Source: JALSIF01 sp026981635 [NCBI: bacterium]
Lineage (GTDB): Bacteria > 4484-113 > JALSIF01
NCBI GenBank assembly: GCA_026981635.1
Contig: JALSIF010000272.1
Coordinates: forward strand, 1-11,217
DNA length: 11,217 nt
Direction: 5' to 3'
The position numbers and the translations under genes are program-made. The first letter of the stretch is position 1, and the number at the start of each line of letters is the position of its first letter. Positions 1 through 6,241 of the stretch are shown here, one piece after another. A model generated the notes under the pieces. It was not told where the DNA came from, searched no databases, and saw only the letters and a program-made list of their open reading frames with translations.

Positions 1-1006
1 CCACCACCATGATCTCGTCTGACTGGTAAAGGATGTCAAAGCGCCGCTTGAGCCCGGGGAAGGTCTCCAGCCCGTAGGCGATCTGCTGGAAGTCCACTCC
101 GCAGAACTCGGCCACCGCCACCGCCGCCAGGGCGTTTTGCACATTGTGGCGGCCCGGGGAGGGGAGCCTGATCTCCCCCAGCTCGCCACGACTGCGGTGG
201 ACTACCACAAACTCGGTGTCAAACCCCCGTGGGGTGATTCTCTCTGCCCGGTAGTCGGCCTCCGAACTGAGGCCGTAGGTGATGATCCGGCGGCCCTCCA
301 CCTGCTTGAGCAGTCCTCTCACCCGCGGGCAGTCCACACAGGCCACCACCGCACCGTCCTCCTTGGACTTCTCAATGAACCTGATAAAGGACTGCTGGAT
401 GCTGCTCAGGGAGCCGTAGTGGTCCAGGTGGTCGTCGTCAATGTTGGTCACCACCGCCACCCAGCTTTTCAGCTCCTGGTGGCCGCTGTTGGACTCGTCT
501 CCCTCACAGATGAAAAGGTCGCTCTTGCCCACGCCGGCGTTGCCCAGCTCCTCGGGCCGATTGGGGTTTTTGAGGCAGGCCCCGATGGCGAAGGAGGGTT
601 TAAGTTCGGCCACCTTGAGCACGTGGGCAATGAGGGCCGAGGTGGTGGACTTGCCGTGGGCTCCACTTATCACAATGCCCCGGTTGGTCCTCACCAGATA
701 GGCAAGAAAGTCAATCCGGCTCACCACCGGGATCTTTCGCCGGTAGCCCTCCTGGGTCTCCACGTTCTCGTCCGGATTGATGGCGGTGGAGTAGACCACC
801 ATATCGGCGGTGCTCACATTGCGCCGGTGGTGGCCGCCGGTGGATATCCTTGCTCCCTCACTGGTCAGCTTGGTGATGATCTCGGAGCTGTTTAGATCGC
901 TTCCGGTGACGGTGAAGCCACTCTTTAGGGCCCAGTAGGCGAGGGCAGAAACTCCCGCTCCCCCGATGCCGACGAAGTGGATCACCTTGATCTTGTCGGT
1001 TAGCAC
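1..1006 (-). CDS. murC: UDP-N-acetylmuramate--L-alanine ligase MurC, partial (3' end cut by window edge)
   Basis: MurC is the cytoplasmic ATP-dependent ligase that adds L-alanine to UDP-MurNAc, the first amino acid of the stem peptide. The first 335 residues are present. Seen in translation: an N-terminal Rossmann-type loop HFVGIGGAGVSALA (about residues 10-23), the P-loop SGAHGKSTT (114-122), an EGDES segment (168-172) where most MurCs have EADESD, TNIDDDHLD (187-195) and GRHNVQNALAA near 285-295, all in MurC order. The remaining C-terminal domain lies beyond the left edge. I chose the GTG at 1006 because it leaves the usual short leader before the HFVGIGG loop. An in-frame ATG at 1060 would add 18 residues that do not look like MurC. 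A G-rich stretch (GGGGG) a few bases upstream of the GTG is only a weak ribosome binding site. It follows ftsW directly, without murG. Function is secure; the exact start is less so. Confidence 0.95.
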   Translation of the reverse strand, partial: MLTDKIKVIHFVGIGGAGVSALAYWALKSGFTVTGSDLNSSEIITKLTSEGARISTGGHHRRNVSTADMVVYSTAINPDENVETQEGYRRKIPVVSRIDFLAYLVRTNRGIVISGAHGKSTTSALIAHVLKVAELKPSFAIGACLKNPNRPEELGNAGVGKSDLFICEGDESNSGHQELKSWVAVVTNIDDDHLDHYGSLSSIQQSFIRFIEKSKEDGAVVACVDCPRVRGLLKQVEGRRIITYGLSSEADYRAERITPRGFDTEFVVVHRSRGELGEIRLPSPGRHNVQNALAAVAVAEFCGVDFQQIAYGLETFPGLKRRFDILYQSDEIMVV

Positions 1007-1122
1007 CGTTCGCCCCCACGACGCATCACGGGCAAATTTTATCCTACTTGACCTGAGCATGACCGTGCGAGCCTGCCCTGGCTGGGTGTCTCATCTTCTA
1101 CCCCGCCACCTGGCAGGATGGC
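1007..1122 (-). promoter_or_regulatory. ftsW-murC intergenic region with possible internal promoter element
   Basis: This is the longest non-coding gap in the window (116 nt if murC starts at 1006), in an operon where other junctions are at most 41 nt. It holds an imperfect hairpin next to the ftsW stop and, at 1031-1046, an AT-rich patch reading TAGGATAAAATT on the minus strand, which stands out in GC-rich surroundings. The patch resembles a -10 element. I could not find a convincing -35 hexamer at 16-18 nt upstream, so promoter activity is a guess. murG normally sits at this position in dcw clusters. Confidence 0.3.
1072..1117 (-). other. Imperfect inverted repeat just after the ftsW stop codon
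   Basis: CCTGCC at 1072-1077 pairs with GGCAGG at 1112-1117. After a small internal loop TGGC (1079-1082) pairs with GCCA (1105-1108), and GGG (1084-1086) can pair with CCC (1101-1103 or 1102-1104). The loop is about 14 nt. It begins 5 nt after the ftsW stop on the transcribed strand. No T-run follows, so it does not qualify as a standard intrinsic terminator. It could be an mRNA stability or attenuation hairpin, or chance pairing in GC-rich DNA. Confidence 0.3.
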
Positions 1123-2235
1123 CTACCGGGTCAGGGTGGCAAATCTGGCCATGGCACCAAGCAGGGCGGCGGAGACCAGGAGGGAGGTCCCCCCGGCGCT
1201 GATGAAGGGAAGGGTGATGCCGGTGGGAGGGAGCACCCCCAGGGTGGTCATCAGGTTTACCGCCGCCTGCCCCGCCACCAGCCACCCCGCCATCGCCCCC
1301 ATGCTGCCCACCACCGGGTCGGGGTGGAGCTGGTAGAGAAACACCGCCAGCACCGCCAGCAGTCCATAAAGCAGGGCCACCGCCAGGATGCCCAGGCTGC
1401 CAAAGGTATAGCCGATGTAGGCGGCGATGAAGTCGTTTTCCACAAAGGGGATGCGGCGCACCGGCTCCACCTCCAGGGTGAAGCCCCTGCCCGTAAGCCC
1501 CCCCGCCTGGATGGCGCGGCGGGCGGCGGTGGTCTGGTAGCCGGCTCCGGTGGCCAGTTCCTCGCGGTGGAACCAGGCCTCAATCCGCTCCCTCGCATGG
1601 CCGAAGCGACCGGGAAGGGCAAACACCAGCCCCACTCCCACCGTCCCCAGCACCAGCCAGATGAGCGCCACCCGCCAAAGCCTCACCCCACCAAGCACAA
1701 GGCCCAGCGAGCCAAAGGCCAGGGTGAGGGTGGCCCCGGCTAGGTCTGGTTCCACTCCGATTATGGCCACCGCCAGCAGCAGGCAGAGGATGGCCAGGGC
1801 GCGGGGTTGGCGGCGGTGGGTGAGGGCGAGGGGGATGGTGAGCAGGGCGGCGGCGGGGCGCAAGAGCTCCGAGGGCTGGAAGCTTATCCCCCCCAGCACC
1901 ACCCAGCGGCTGGCCCCGTGAACGGTGCGGCCCAGAGGGCTGAAGACCAATCCGCTTAGCACCAGGGCCACCAGATAAACCAGCCAGGTTAGGGGGACCA
2001 CCAGCCGGCGGGGCAGGGGGAGAAGGGCGACTCCCAAAAGTACCATCACTCCCGCCAGGTAGAGCAGGCCCAGGCGGGAAAGGATCTGGTCGGCGGGCGA
2101 GCTTTCCAGGGCGAGGCGTAGGCTGAGCTGGACGACGAAGCCCGTTCCCAGGAGGAGAAGGGTGAGGCCCAGAGTGAGGCGCTGGAGCAGGGCGAGGGAG
2201 GGGGTGGGGGAGGTGGTTCTGGCTCCTTGTGCCAT
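1123..2235 (-). CDS. ftsW: Septal peptidoglycan glycosyltransferase FtsW (SEDS family)
   Basis: A 370-residue polytopic membrane protein of the SEDS family, which polymerises glycan strands from lipid II together with a class B PBP, here probably FtsI encoded upstream. Visible family signatures: GASRWVVLGG followed by FQPSE (about 107-123), EPDLAGATL (162-170) in place of the usual QPDLGT, GAGYQTTAARRAIQAGGLTGRGF (split as GYQ at 232-234 and GGLTGRG at 245-251), NDFI with D268 matching the catalytic Asp of the TDFIF motif, and a C-terminal GVLPPTGITLPFISAGGTSL (333-352). The EE pair that normally follows TDFIFA is replaced by YTF (276-278). It starts at an ATG that overlaps the murD stop by one base (TGATG), implying coupled translation. 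RodA is the alternative in this family, but the dcw position after murD supports FtsW. Confidence 0.93.
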   Translation of the reverse strand: MAQGARTTSPTPSLALLQRLTLGLTLLLLGTGFVVQLSLRLALESSPADQILSRLGLLYLAGVMVLLGVALLPLPRRLVVPLTWLVYLVALVLSGLVFSPLGRTVHGASRWVVLGGISFQPSELLRPAAALLTIPLALTHRRQPRALAILCLLLAVAIIGVEPDLAGATLTLAFGSLGLVLGGVRLWRVALIWLVLGTVGVGLVFALPGRFGHARERIEAWFHREELATGAGYQTTAARRAIQAGGLTGRGFTLEVEPVRRIPFVENDFIAAYIGYTFGSLGILAVALLYGLLAVLAVFLYQLHPDPVVGSMGAMAGWLVAGQAAVNLMTTLGVLPPTGITLPFISAGGTSLLVSAALLGAMARFATLTR

Positions 2236-3692
2236 CAGGGTTCCGGCACCGATAGGTGACCCAGGCTGCTTACAATGGACTTGAAGGTGTCGCCCCGGTG
2301 GGCAAAGGAGCTGAACTGGTCAAAGCTGGGGCAGGCGGGGGAGAGGAGGATGGTGTCCCCCCGTCGGGCTGCCCCGATGGCGAGGCCCACCGCCTCGGCC
2401 AGGTCGGTAGCCCTGAGCACTGGAGCGATGCCGACGGCGGAGAGCTTCCCCGCCAGTCGGTCGGCCGCCTCCCCGAAGAGCACCACCGCCCGGCAGCGTT
2501 GCCTGATCTCCTCCATCAGGCAGTCCAGGCTGGCCCCCCGGTCCCGCCCTCCCATAAGCAGGATGATGGGGGGCTCAAGGGCGCGCAGGGCCCTGAGGGT
2601 GGACTGGGGGTTGGTGGCCTTGGAGTCGTTGATGAAGGTGAGCTCTCCCACCTCCCGCACCAGTTCCAGGCGGTGGGGCAGCCCGCGGAAGGTGGGCAGC
2701 ACCGCCCGCACCGTCTCATCGGGCACCCCCATCACCCGCGCCACCAACAGGGCAGCCAGGGCATTCTCCACATTGTGCAGGCCGGGCAGCTTGAGCAGGT
2801 GGCGGGGAAAGTGGCTCACCTCACCGGCCAGGTTGACCACCAGCTCCTCCCCTTCCAGGTAGGCCCCCTCGGCCAGGGTGTGGTGGGGGTGAACGGTGAA
2901 GCCGAGGAACCTGGCCCGGGTGGGGGGGAAGCGGTGGCGGTCTAGCTCGGGGTAGGCCAGGTTATGGATTACAAAGCCCTCCCCACTCATCCCCTCCACC
3001 AGGGAGCGTTTCACCCGGGCATAGCTCTCAAAGCTCCGGTGGCGGTCCAGGTGCTCCGGGGTCAGGTTGGTAAAGACCGCCACCTCGGGGGCGGGGGGAG
3101 GGGAGAGCTCCAGCTGGAAGCTGGACACCTCAATCACCGCCACGTCCCGCCGCCCCAGGCAGGGGACCAGGGTGGAGAGGGCCCGCCCCGAGTTTCCCGC
3201 CTGGTGGGCCTCAAAGCGGTGGGGCTCGGGCTGGCGCAGGCCGTGGGAGCTGAGCAGGGTGGCGATGAGGGAGGTGGTGGTGGACTTGCCGTTGGTACCG
3301 GTGACCATCACCTTGCGGGCCACCAGGTAGCGGCAGGCAAAGGCCAGCTCCGAGATAAGCTTTGCCCCCCGCCTGCGGGCCTCGGCCAGCTCCGGCCGGC
3401 GCGGGTCAATGCCCGGCGACACCACCACCAGGTCATAGCCGGCAAGCTCCTCAGGGTCAAAGCGTTTGGCGAAGTGGGCAATCCTTCCCCGGCCAAGCTC
3501 CTCCTTAAGGGAGCTGAGCTGTTCGCGGGTGGGGTGCTCATCAAAGACGGCCACCTCTCCCCCCAGCAGCCTGATCAGCCTCACCGCCCCCTGGCCGGTG
3601 ATGCCGTAGCCCAGCACCGCCAACCGCCTGCCGGTCAGCACGCCCCGGTAGGGCCAGCTGGGGGAGGGTGATTGGCGGACCGGTAGACTCAT
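2235..3692 (-). CDS. murD: UDP-N-acetylmuramoylalanine--D-glutamate ligase MurD
   Basis: MurD adds D-glutamate to UDP-MurNAc-L-Ala in the cytoplasm. The 485-residue product shows the expected three-domain order. There is an N-terminal nucleotide-binding loop GYGITGQGAVRL (28-39) and the central P-loop TGTNGKSTT (131-139). EVSSFQLE (188-195), TNLTPEHLDRH (208-218) and YARVK, with K228 in the position of the carbamylated lysine, follow. The C-terminal part has LPHRLE (338-343), INDSKATNPQST (354-365), GGRDRG (381-386) and SPACPSFDQF with HRGDTFK (451-471). I chose the ATG at 3692, which gives a classic ATGA overlap with the mraY stop. An ATG six bases further upstream (3698, leader MAMS) has a GGGA about 8 nt in front and is equally possible. 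The frame stays open far upstream across mraY, but that part is a shadow of mraY and has no MurD similarity. Confidence 0.96.
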   Translation of the reverse strand: MSLPVRQSPSPSWPYRGVLTGRRLAVLGYGITGQGAVRLIRLLGGEVAVFDEHPTREQLSSLKEELGRGRIAHFAKRFDPEELAGYDLVVVSPGIDPRRPELAEARRRGAKLISELAFACRYLVARKVMVTGTNGKSTTTSLIATLLSSHGLRQPEPHRFEAHQAGNSGRALSTLVPCLGRRDVAVIEVSSFQLELSPPPAPEVAVFTNLTPEHLDRHRSFESYARVKRSLVEGMSGEGFVIHNLAYPELDRHRFPPTRARFLGFTVHPHHTLAEGAYLEGEELVVNLAGEVSHFPRHLLKLPGLHNVENALAALLVARVMGVPDETVRAVLPTFRGLPHRLELVREVGELTFINDSKATNPQSTLRALRALEPPIILLMGGRDRGASLDCLMEEIRQRCRAVVLFGEAADRLAGKLSAVGIAPVLRATDLAEAVGLAIGAARRGDTILLSPACPSFDQFSSFAHRGDTFKSIVSSLGHLSVPEP

Positions 3693-4693
3693 CGCCATAA
3701 CCAGTATCCCACTGCTGCGCCAAGTAGGGAGAGGGCGAAGAAGAGACCCAGGATGGCGGAGGGCTGCCAGCCGAGGAGCTGGAAGTGGTGGTGGAGGGGG
3801 CTCATGCGGAAGGGGCGCCGGCCGGTGGTGCGAAAGGCGATCACCTGGAGGATTACGCTCAGTGCCTCTACTCCCCATACCAGCCCCAGGGGAATGAGGG
3901 CCAGGCTCATCCCCTTGCCGGCCAGGGAGAGGGCGATGAGGCCGGAAAAGAGGTAGGCGCCGCTCTCGCCCAGAAAGAGCCGGGCGGGGGCCAGGTTGAA
4001 GATGAGGAAGCCAGCCAGCACCCCTCCTGCCAGGGCCAGGCTGAGGCCCAGGGGAGAGGGGCCGACGATCAGCATCGCCGCCGCTAGGGGAGGAAGGGCG
4101 GTAAGGCCATAGAGCCCATCCATCCCGTCGGTGAAGTTGCCTCCGTTTACCGCCCCCACCACCAGGAGGAGGGCCAGGGAGAGGTGGAGCCAGGGGGGGA
4201 CGGCCCACTCAACCCCACTGGGTCCGTAGAGGGGGAGCTCCCCCACCATGGGGAGAAGCACCAGGGTAGCGATGGCCAGCTGCAAGGGCAGGCGGTAGCG
4301 GGCGAGCAGCCCCCGGCTGTCCCGCCTGACCAACTTGATAAGGTCGTCCCCCGCTCCCACCAGGCCCAGGGCCAGGGCGCCCCCCAGCACTGCCACCAGC
4401 TCCCCCATGCCGGAGGTGCGCTCACCCGCCGCCCAGCCCCAGGGGGAGGTGAGGCCGGAGACTGCCAGCACCACCAGGGGAGCCAGCGCCACCAGTGCAA
4501 GCATCACCATCCCCGCTCCACTGGCCACCGCTGCCGGCCGTGAGGGGGCGGGAAGGTGGGGCAGGTCCCGCTCGGGATGGGCAAAGCCCGCCCTGAGTAC
4601 CGCCCTTCGCCAGAGGGGAAGCAGGGTGAAGGCGGCGACGAGTCCTGCCAGGCCCGTCCAGGCAGCCTGGTAGGAGAAGGTAAGGCCCTTCAT
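3689..4693 (-). CDS. mraY: Phospho-N-acetylmuramoyl-pentapeptide-transferase MraY (divergent)
   Basis: MraY transfers phospho-MurNAc-pentapeptide from UDP to undecaprenyl phosphate in the inner membrane, giving lipid I. The 334-residue, strongly hydrophobic product contains GAGDDLIK with the acidic pair D116-D117, GGNFTDGMDGL (184-194), and the MraY-specific MSPLHHHFQLLGW (297-309, HHH at 301-303). Two features depart from the family. The third acidic active-site residue, Asp in the usual FMGDTGS motif, is Glu here (FLGESGA, E243), and the conserved PTMGG loop near the N-terminus is not recognisable (region 45-62 reads instead as a Pro/Ala-rich stretch ending SGAG). The HHH motif and position between murF and murD make the assignment firm. 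The start ATG lies one base after the murF stop, with GGAAGG 5 nt upstream as a ribosome binding site, and the end overlaps murD. Confidence 0.93.
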   Translation of the reverse strand: MKGLTFSYQAAWTGLAGLVAAFTLLPLWRRAVLRAGFAHPERDLPHLPAPSRPAAVASGAGMVMLALVALAPLVVLAVSGLTSPWGWAAGERTSGMGELVAVLGGALALGLVGAGDDLIKLVRRDSRGLLARYRLPLQLAIATLVLLPMVGELPLYGPSGVEWAVPPWLHLSLALLLVVGAVNGGNFTDGMDGLYGLTALPPLAAAMLIVGPSPLGLSLALAGGVLAGFLIFNLAPARLFLGESGAYLFSGLIALSLAGKGMSLALIPLGLVWGVEALSVILQVIAFRTTGRRPFRMSPLHHHFQLLGWQPSAILGLFFALSLLGAAVGYWLWR

Positions 4694-4694
4694 C

Positions 4695-6221
4695 TCAGCC
4701 TTCCGGCCGCTCGGCCCAGCGGCTCCTAGCCTGGGCCTCTATCATCTCCACCACCCGCTCAAGCCTAAGGGCGCGGCTGCCCTTGACCAGCACCACCGCC
4801 CCGGGCCGGAGCAGGTCTGCAAGCACGGGTCTTAGCTCGATCAGGGTCTGCTCGGGGATCCAGTTTTCGGGGTCCTCCGCCTCCTCATAGGGGACCGGCA
4901 CGTTGAAGCTCATCACCTGGGGGTTGTGCTCCCCGAAGCGGTTGGCGGTGACGCTGGAGTAGTAGCCGACGGTGATCAGCCAGTCTATCCCCAGATCGGC
5001 GGCCAGCTCGCCAATCACCTGGTGGGCCCGGTCGGAAAGCTCCCCCAGCTCCAGCATGTCTCCCAGGATGGCGATACGGAGGGAGCCTTCCGCCTGCTTG
5101 AGGACCTTGAGGGCCTCCCGGGTGCTGACGAAGGAGGCGTTGTAGCTGTCGTCAATGAGGGTGAGGGGACCGGGCAGGCGCTTCACTTCCAGCCGCTGGG
5201 GGACGGGGCGGAACCTGCTTGCCCGCTCGGCGATCTCCACCAGGGGGATGCCCAGGGAATGGGCGATGCTCACTGCCGCCAGCAGGTTCATGGCGGCGGC
5301 GCTGCCCGGCAGGGGAAGCTCCACTGCCACCCGCTCATCCTCTGCCCGGATGACCAGACTTGATCCCTCCAGCCCACGGGGCAGGTAGTTCTCCAGCCGG
5401 TAGCTGGCCTTGGCCCCGCTGCCGAAGCGCACCAGCCTAAACCCCTGGGGGGGACGCTCCCGCTCCACGCTCGCCTCCAGCTCGCGTTCCGCCGGCTCCA
5501 AGATGAAGTTGGGGCCGGTGGGCAGGGCCAGGTAGCCTCCCCTGAGCCCCGCCACCACCTCGGCCTTGGCCCGGGCCAGCGCCCTGGGGTCGCCCAGGCG
5601 GCCGATGTGGCTCTCCCGTACGGTGGTGATGAGGGCGTGGTCGGGCTTGGCCAGGGCGGAAAGCAGGCGGATCTCTCCCAATCCCCGCATGCCCATCTCC
5701 AGCACCAGGTAGTCGTGCTCGGGGGTGAGGCGGGCGATGGTGAGGGGGACGCCGAGCTCGTTGTTATAGCTCTTCTGACTCTTTAGCACCTTCCCCCTGC
5801 GGCTCAGCAGTTCGGCCAGAAACTCCTTGGTGGTGGTCTTACCCACCGAGCCGGTGATGGCGATCACCTCAACCTGAAACTGGTCCCGATACCAGCTGGC
5901 CAGCCGGTAGAGGGCCTGCTGGGTGAACTCCACCTCAATTATGGGGGGGAGGGTTTCCCGGGCGGGGCCGGCAAGTAGCTCTTCTGCGTATGGATTTCCC
6001 CGCTCCACCAGCAGGGCGGCCGCCCCCTTCTCCACCGCCTGGGGGAGGAACTGGTGGCCGTCTCGCCTTCCCTTGACGGGGATGAAGATCTCCCCTCGGC
6101 GCAGGGTTCTGGTATCGGTGGTGAAGCCGGCGAAGGTCTCCTCCCCGCGGAGGGGGATCAGTGGCCTGCCCTCCAGGGCGGGGATGAGCTCGGCTAGCCT
6201 GAACGGTGGCGCTGGCCCCAT
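4695..6221 (-). CDS. murF: UDP-N-acetylmuramoyl-tripeptide--D-alanyl-D-alanine ligase MurF
   Basis: MurF attaches D-Ala-D-Ala to UDP-MurNAc-tripeptide, completing the pentapeptide that MraY uses. The 508-residue product has an N-terminal substrate domain (TTDTRTLRRGEIFIPVKG, 34-51), the P-loop ITGSVGKTTTKE (122-133), SYNNELGVPLT (151-161), EMGMRGLGEI (175-184), the hinge and C-terminal signatures IDDSYNAS (356-363) and LGDMLELG (386-393), and VLVKGSRALRLE (477-488). Length is at the upper end for the family. The 20-nt gap to murE contains AGGA only 3 nt before the ATG, so initiation may depend on coupling to murE translation. No motif appears damaged. Confidence 0.96.
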   Translation of the reverse strand: MGPAPPFRLAELIPALEGRPLIPLRGEETFAGFTTDTRTLRRGEIFIPVKGRRDGHQFLPQAVEKGAAALLVERGNPYAEELLAGPARETLPPIIEVEFTQQALYRLASWYRDQFQVEVIAITGSVGKTTTKEFLAELLSRRGKVLKSQKSYNNELGVPLTIARLTPEHDYLVLEMGMRGLGEIRLLSALAKPDHALITTVRESHIGRLGDPRALARAKAEVVAGLRGGYLALPTGPNFILEPAERELEASVERERPPQGFRLVRFGSGAKASYRLENYLPRGLEGSSLVIRAEDERVAVELPLPGSAAAMNLLAAVSIAHSLGIPLVEIAERASRFRPVPQRLEVKRLPGPLTLIDDSYNASFVSTREALKVLKQAEGSLRIAILGDMLELGELSDRAHQVIGELAADLGIDWLITVGYYSSVTANRFGEHNPQVMSFNVPVPYEEAEDPENWIPEQTLIELRPVLADLLRPGAVVLVKGSRALRLERVVEMIEAQARSRWAERPEG

Positions 6222-6241
6222 GCTGGTCCTATCTTATCGCC

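Noticed and set aside
137-895. Long plus-strand open frames opposite murC, murD, murE and ftsI (for example 137-895 and 2964-3671)
   Set aside because: They are antisense shadows in GC-rich DNA: Gly/Pro/His-rich translations, no recognisable domains, and the minus-strand frames contain complete, well-conserved enzymes.
1013-1032. Tiny minus-strand ORF (ATG CGT CGT ... TGC TAA) overlapping the murC start as a possible leader peptide
   Set aside because: Only about eight codons, no convincing ribosome binding site and no attenuator structure after it; it is expected by chance.
1072-1117. Intrinsic terminator after ftsW
   Set aside because: The stem is interrupted and no T-run follows on the transcribed strand, so it is listed only as an inverted repeat.
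2922-2928. Runs of seven G on the plus strand (2922-2928, 4193-4199, 5943-5949) as phase-variation or frameshift sites
   Set aside because: The reading frames of murD, mraY and murF continue correctly through them, and such runs are expected at this GC content.
3699-4208. In-frame N-terminal extension of about 170 residues on MurD
   Set aside because: The frame is open only because of high GC; this part lies over mraY, is Pro/Arg/Gly-rich without domain similarity, and MurD motifs begin only after the ATG at 3692/3698.
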